Translations under genes and position numbers: made by a program | Source of the DNA: Saccoglossus kowalevskii | Lineage: Eukaryota; Hemichordata; Enteropneusta; Harrimaniidae | Length of the DNA: 21,032 nt | NCBI RefSeq assembly: GCF_000003605.2 | Contig: NW_003106593.1 | Location: 395,243 to 416,274, forward strand | Direction: 5' to 3' | Shown here: positions 17,295-21,032 of the stretch, one piece after another | Layout of the letters: every line of letters begins with the position of its first letter | Position numbering within the stretch: the stretch's first letter is position 1 | The notes under the pieces: generated by a model | Told to the model about the DNA's origin: nothing | Databases searched by the model: none | Seen by the model: only the letters and a program-made list of their open reading frames with translations

Positions 17295-18266
17295 ATGAAC
17301 GCCACTAACGGATCATACATTAATGACGTCATCATTTCGAGTAGTTACAGTTTCGGATGGGTCAATGCATGTAAAACGCTGATGGGTATTTTAGGCTTGT
17401 TTGGAAATGGTCTCGTGTGTCTCGTGATTTTACGAGTAAAGAAACTGCAAACCGTTACAAATGCGTTGATCTCAAGCTTGGCAGTGTCCGATTTCCTGAC
17501 GTCAGTTTTCATGATCCCTTTCCCGCACCCAAATCGGATACCTTCGGGATTCGTCGGCGAGTTAGCCTGTCGACTGTATATATCCGGATTTTTGTTGTTT
17601 ATGTGCTTTGTTGCTTCTGTGTTCAATCTTATAGCAGTAACTTACGAACGTTATTTAGCCGTGGTGCACCCTCTCAAATATAAAATTCACTTTACTACAG
17701 CAAAGCTAAAAATTATAATCCCGATAATATGGCTGCTGTCAATCGTTCCCCAGAGCTTCTGTTTTTATGTGTACCATGTACAGGACGGTATGTGTATTCT
17801 AGAATGGCCCATCAGTGTTCAGTTTCAAATATTTGTTGGAACTGGGCTTTTCTTTTCTACATATTTTTTACCATTGATGGCGATCTTCGCCGCTTATCTG
17901 CGCATGTTTAGCGTTATGAACGCGCGCGCCTTGGCGCAGAATAGGAACGAGATCGAGGCGAGCCTTCTGAAATCCCGCAGGAAGATGACCAAAATGTTAT
18001 TAATTGTCGTTGTCACATTCACTCTGTGCTGGGCTCCGAATCAGTTTATGTTTTTGGCCTATAATTTCGGCATCACTATCGACTGGACGAGCTTTTATTA
18101 CAATTTTGTGATTATAATTGCTTTTGCCAATTCTTGTATGAATCCATTCATATACGCGTTTAAAATGAAGCAGTTTCGGAAAGGATTTCGAAGTGTCATA
18201 TGTTGCCGTCCTAGTATAGCAGTTGGGACTTTGCCCTCAATAAAAACGACTACTGCAACTGTATAG
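17295..18266 (+). CDS. Class A (rhodopsin-like) GPCR, invertebrate peptide-receptor-like, intronless
   Basis: A complete 323-residue receptor in one exon. ATG 17295 is chosen because it directly precedes two N-glycosylation sequons (N2-A-T, N5-G-S) in a short extracellular N-terminus; there is no signal peptide. Landmarks seen: TM1 GLFGNGL (N38), TM2 LAVSD (D66), TM3 Cys92 and ERY (118-120), TM4 W146, extracellular loop 2 GMC (Cys167) followed by WP, TM5 P193, TM6 CWAPNQ (245-250), TM7 NSCMNPFIY (279-287), then helix 8 FRKGFR and a likely palmitoylated C303-C304. It should couple to G proteins at the plasma membrane. The TM3 Cys to Arg119 spacing is 27, two more than usual. The CWAPNQFMF and NSCMNPFIYAFK tracts and the short loop 3 resemble large invertebrate orphan families often annotated as galanin- or allatostatin-like. 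Ligand unknown. No frameshift or missing motif. Confidence 0.93.
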   Translation: MNATNGSYINDVIISSSYSFGWVNACKTLMGILGLFGNGLVCLVILRVKKLQTVTNALISSLAVSDFLTSVFMIPFPHPNRIPSGFVGELACRLYISGFLLFMCFVASVFNLIAVTYERYLAVVHPLKYKIHFTTAKLKIIIPIIWLLSIVPQSFCFYVYHVQDGMCILEWPISVQFQIFVGTGLFFSTYFLPLMAIFAAYLRMFSVMNARALAQNRNEIEASLLKSRRKMTKMLLIVVVTFTLCWAPNQFMFLAYNFGITIDWTSFYYNFVIIIAFANSCMNPFIYAFKMKQFRKGFRSVICCRPSIAVGTLPSIKTTTATV

Positions 18267-18320
18267 CTTTATATTAGTGGTAAATGCACTTTGTGTTGCT
18301 ACTAAAAAAAGAAAAAAAGT

Positions 18321-18483
18321 TTAAAGCGGGGAGTCGTCACCTTCGCATGCGTCAGATGGCCATAGCGTGTCATTGTTTACAAACAAGCGTCTACCCATGA
18401 GCCTTTGGGTTTTTAGCGTGTGTTGTTATCGTCGCTTGGGACTCAATTCCCGCGCGTGCGCAGGTGACGACCTCTCGCTTTAA
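18321..18483. mobile_element. TTAA-flanked MITE, 163 bp, downstream of the GPCR
   Basis: TTAA (18321-18324) and TTAA (18480-18483) bound terminal inverted repeats of about 27 bp that match at roughly 22 positions: AGCGGGGAGTCGTCACC on the left and GGTGACGACCTCTCGCT on the right. The tips share the AG...GTCGTC pattern with the elements at 10284, 11209 and 16080, but the interior differs, so this is a related but distinct subfamily. It begins 54 bp after the GPCR stop codon and would lie in that gene's 3' UTR. It has no coding capacity. Confidence 0.8.
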
Positions 18484-20885
18484 GGCGCTACAGTCGTCGC
18501 ACCGCGTTGTGTTTGATATGGATTCCGCAAGACGTATACAACGCGGTAGAGTTGACTTTTCAGAGGCTCAGAAGTCAGAAGCCAAAAACTCAGAGGTTCA
18601 GAAATGTGTCTGTGTCTGTTTTATGGATTCTTGATTTCAAAACGTGACTGTACACCACATATACTTGAAGATTTATGCATGTGATGTTTCTATTTCGTCA
18701 GTAGCGGGCAGTAGCGGGGCTTGTCAACTGACGGCGAACCTTCTAGTGCGCCATCAGACGACAATCTCCTGTAGTGGTCAGTAGTAGTCATTGATGCCAC
18801 TTGTTTTTTTTAATGATTGCTACTAGTAAATACTGACAAACTCTTAGTTGTATTTTGTTGTCTCTTCTAGAAATTGTACACGCCATTTAATGTGTTGTTG
18901 TACTAACACAAAATATTCTTTTGAATTTGCCGTTATGATATGACATACAAAAAATAGTTCTTACATTGAAACTCCGGAGTTAAGACATAGGACAGATAGT
19001 ATATAAATTATTTTAAAATGGTGTTGTTCCTTCTTTATTTATTTTTTTAGATATGTGTTGGATTGTAAATGAAATAAATAAATTCAGTATTTTTGATACA
19101 GGGATTTCAAGTAGGCAATGGCGTGTTTGCTATAGAAGTTTGTAAAACGTTTCAAAAATAATTAGCCGAATAACTAAACATATTCTGTTTATGTATGTCT
19201 AGTTGACATATAAAAGAATGTAATTCTACTTTCTAAGCTACAACACTAATGTGTGTTTACATCGACCCTCACAGTAGTTGTGTCCCATCTGTGCAAAAAA
19301 TCTTTAAAATGAAGCAGAAATGGCACAGCATAAAAAATTGAGAAGATTCTTTTCAGTGATTTACTCAAACAAGCTCATAGATAAATGGGTGACAAGTCCT
19401 CTAAATAGCAAGAAAATAGATGGAACTGCATAAAATATGTATTCTATTACAATTTCTCATTTCCCCTATTTTTTTGTTGTCACTAAAAGCATCGTGAGAT
19501 TACTGAAAACAGTTTGAGAATCAGTAATATGATATAATTTATTTTATTATTTGTTTTGATGACGTGGTATTGTACATTATACAAATACATTATATTTGTT
19601 GAAATTTAAACAGTGTTATTGTTATCAGAACTGTGTTAATTTTATATTCAAAAAAAGGAATGTATGTAAGAGTATATTTCACCCCTTGTTATTGCGTAAT
19701 TGCGTCCAGACAGTGATATAAAGTGTAAACAAAATCTACTAAATGGTTATGTCTCCAGGCACTATGCATAAAGTAATTACAAACTTTATATGATTGCCTT
19801 GAAACTATGTTTGCAGCCAAAATTTTAATTTGACCAGGATTATTTATTTCGAAAATACTCAACAAAATACACCACATTGACTCTTAATTTATGGACAAAT
19901 ATGTTATCACATTGTATATTTTGAGATTACACATTTAAAATAATTATTCCCCGAAATTGCAAAACTGCCAAATATTCTCCCAGTATGCTGACACGCGCCC
20001 TCTGTGACTATAAAAACATGTAAGTTGCCAGTTTGTTTATCAACAACATTACACTTAATCTGATCATTTAAACTACGTACAGTAATCTGAATGCTAGTGA
20101 TCAAATATTTTTTTATAATAATGTAGCCTACATAGTTTTCACCGAGTGGACACCGAGAAAGCAAGTGAGCAGTATCGTGACATATACGTGTAGAAATTAC
20201 TCACACTGAATGAAATATGCATTTACAGCCATTTTGATTATAAAGAACCTGGCCTGTGTATTAGATGACTTTATTGACTTATATTTTGTAATTTTGTACA
20301 ATTTATTTTCATTTCGTGTTTTGACTTCTGAGCTTCTGCAAATTCAACCCTATCTAATGTGTTCGCACACGCGCAATGAGTGAACACAGACTAAAGTTAC
20401 AGGTTGTACGACGTGTATTTATGATACTAACATACACACTGCTATAAGTAAGTTTTTGTTCGAATACAAATTAGTTTTCCAGTTTATACGTGTTTATTTA
20501 TTTGGTACGTACCACAAAATGTTATTTCCGATCAATACTCGAGCATTGACTAAAAAAGATCCAACAAAATGTCAAAAAACTCATTTTAGAGTCCCCTTGA
20601 GTACCATATGATGATATTATTGTTAACTATTTCAGACATCACACTTTCAACTTTATTGCGGGTAGATAGTGTAATGTTAGTTCATACATGATATGAGTAG
20701 GTTGTAAGTTACGTAATACATGTTCGATCTTCTCGAAGATTTTATCGGCCTAGGAAATAAAGCGTGTTTTGTTCTTATATTTAATATTATATTAATAATA
20801 ATATACTTTTGACGCGAAAAAGGCATTTCATCATATTCATAAATATTTATAAATTTCACAATTCAAACTGAAACGAGAGGTTTCT
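18484..20885. other. AT-rich intergenic stretch, no gene recognised
   Basis: No supported coding or RNA gene. Directly after the MITE, the sequence TTTAAGGCGCTACAGTCGTCGCACC (from 18480) resembles another TTAA-element tip. An inverted repeat follows at 18501-18547. Near 18558-18602 the word CTCAGAGG-TTCAGAA is loosely repeated. AATAAATAAA at about 19072-19081 is the nearest well-placed polyadenylation signal downstream of the GPCR. The rest is AT-rich with only short chance open frames. Confidence 0.4.
18501..18547. other. 10-bp inverted repeat ACCGCGTTGT / ACAACGCGGT
   Basis: Perfect 10-bp arms at 18501-18510 and 18538-18547 enclose a 27-nt loop. It starts about 20 bp after the TTAA of the MITE and within the possible second element tip, so it may be a subterminal hairpin of a transposon remnant. 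Confidence 0.5.
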
Positions 20886-20987
20886 ATTGGCCGCTTAAAT
20901 AACATTTGGACGTTTTCAAATGACGTCGTTGCGCACTGTGCTCGTTGATTGGCTGCTTTGATTCAGCTGCCATTGAAATTTATAAAG
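20886..20987 (+). promoter_or_regulatory. Candidate core promoter reading out of the window
   Basis: Within 100 bp are two inverted CCAAT boxes (ATTGG at 20886-20890 and 20948-20952), a CRE-like TGACGTCG (20921-20928) and TATAAA (20981-20986). The last CCAAT box lies about 30 bp upstream of the TATA. A start site near 21010 and a gene beyond the window end would be expected. CCAAT plus TATA promoters of this kind are usual in histone and other strongly expressed small genes, but the gene itself is not in view. Confidence 0.4.
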
Positions 20988-21032
20988 ATGCCCTTGTTGC
21001 GACAGTATATATTTGTCTTGTTATTTGTATAT

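Noticed and set aside
17345-17626. Overlapping frames within the GPCR gene on both strands (also 17417-17683 and 17729-17911)
   Set aside because: They are shadows of the receptor coding sequence, which has every family landmark in its own frame.
18239-18244. AATAAA inside the last codons of the GPCR gene as a polyadenylation signal
   Set aside because: It lies upstream of the stop codon within conserved-length coding sequence. Using it would place cleavage around the stop. AATAAATAAA near 19072 is better placed.

Overview
This is animal nuclear DNA, most likely from an invertebrate, and I lean towards a mollusc or other lophotrochozoan. The reasons are an intronless class A GPCR of an invertebrate peptide-receptor-like type, a spliced terminal exon, the 3' end of a non-LTR retrotransposon, a DIRS-type tyrosine-recombinase retrotransposon, TTAA-flanked miniature transposons and wide AT-rich non-coding stretches. 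The phylum is inference. Nothing looks bacterial or organellar, and there is no operon or CRISPR structure.

Layout, left to right. 1-1040: probable intron of a + strand gene, carrying an antisense, 5'-truncated LINE tail (about 350-932). 1041-1171: last coding exon of that gene, encoding what looks like the end of a PH domain. 1172-2170: its probable 3' UTR, with a 99-bp tandem array (1676-2137) and a polyadenylation signal at 2156. 2170-3700: AT-rich, no gene. 3707-7175: a decayed DIRS-like element (ORF1, reverse transcriptase, RNase H, tyrosine recombinase C-terminus), broken by stops, frameshifts and loss of catalytic residues. 7260-10283: no gene recognised. 10284-12231: two TTAA-flanked elements, one a 305-bp MITE and one a 1.02-kb foldback-like element with inverted subterminal minisatellites. 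12232-14920: no gene recognised. 14928-15960: pyrimidine-rich degenerate repeats split by a 505-bp solo LTR with a 5-bp target duplication and a heat-shock-element-like promoter. 16080-16345: a second copy of the 305-bp MITE. 16511-16763: a degenerate minisatellite of about 48 bp. 17295-18266: a complete 323-residue GPCR in one exon. 18321-18483: another TTAA MITE immediately 3' of the GPCR. 18484-20880: AT-rich with no gene. 20886-20987: a promoter-like cluster (two inverted CCAAT boxes, a CRE-like site and TATAAA) pointing out of the window.

The two cellular genes, a PH-domain protein and a GPCR, have no visible functional link. Most of the rest is mobile-element history. The most noteworthy items are the solo LTR with two perfect heat-shock elements, the foldback TTAA element, and the 99-bp array whose units each carry two short palindromes and whose period is a multiple of three.
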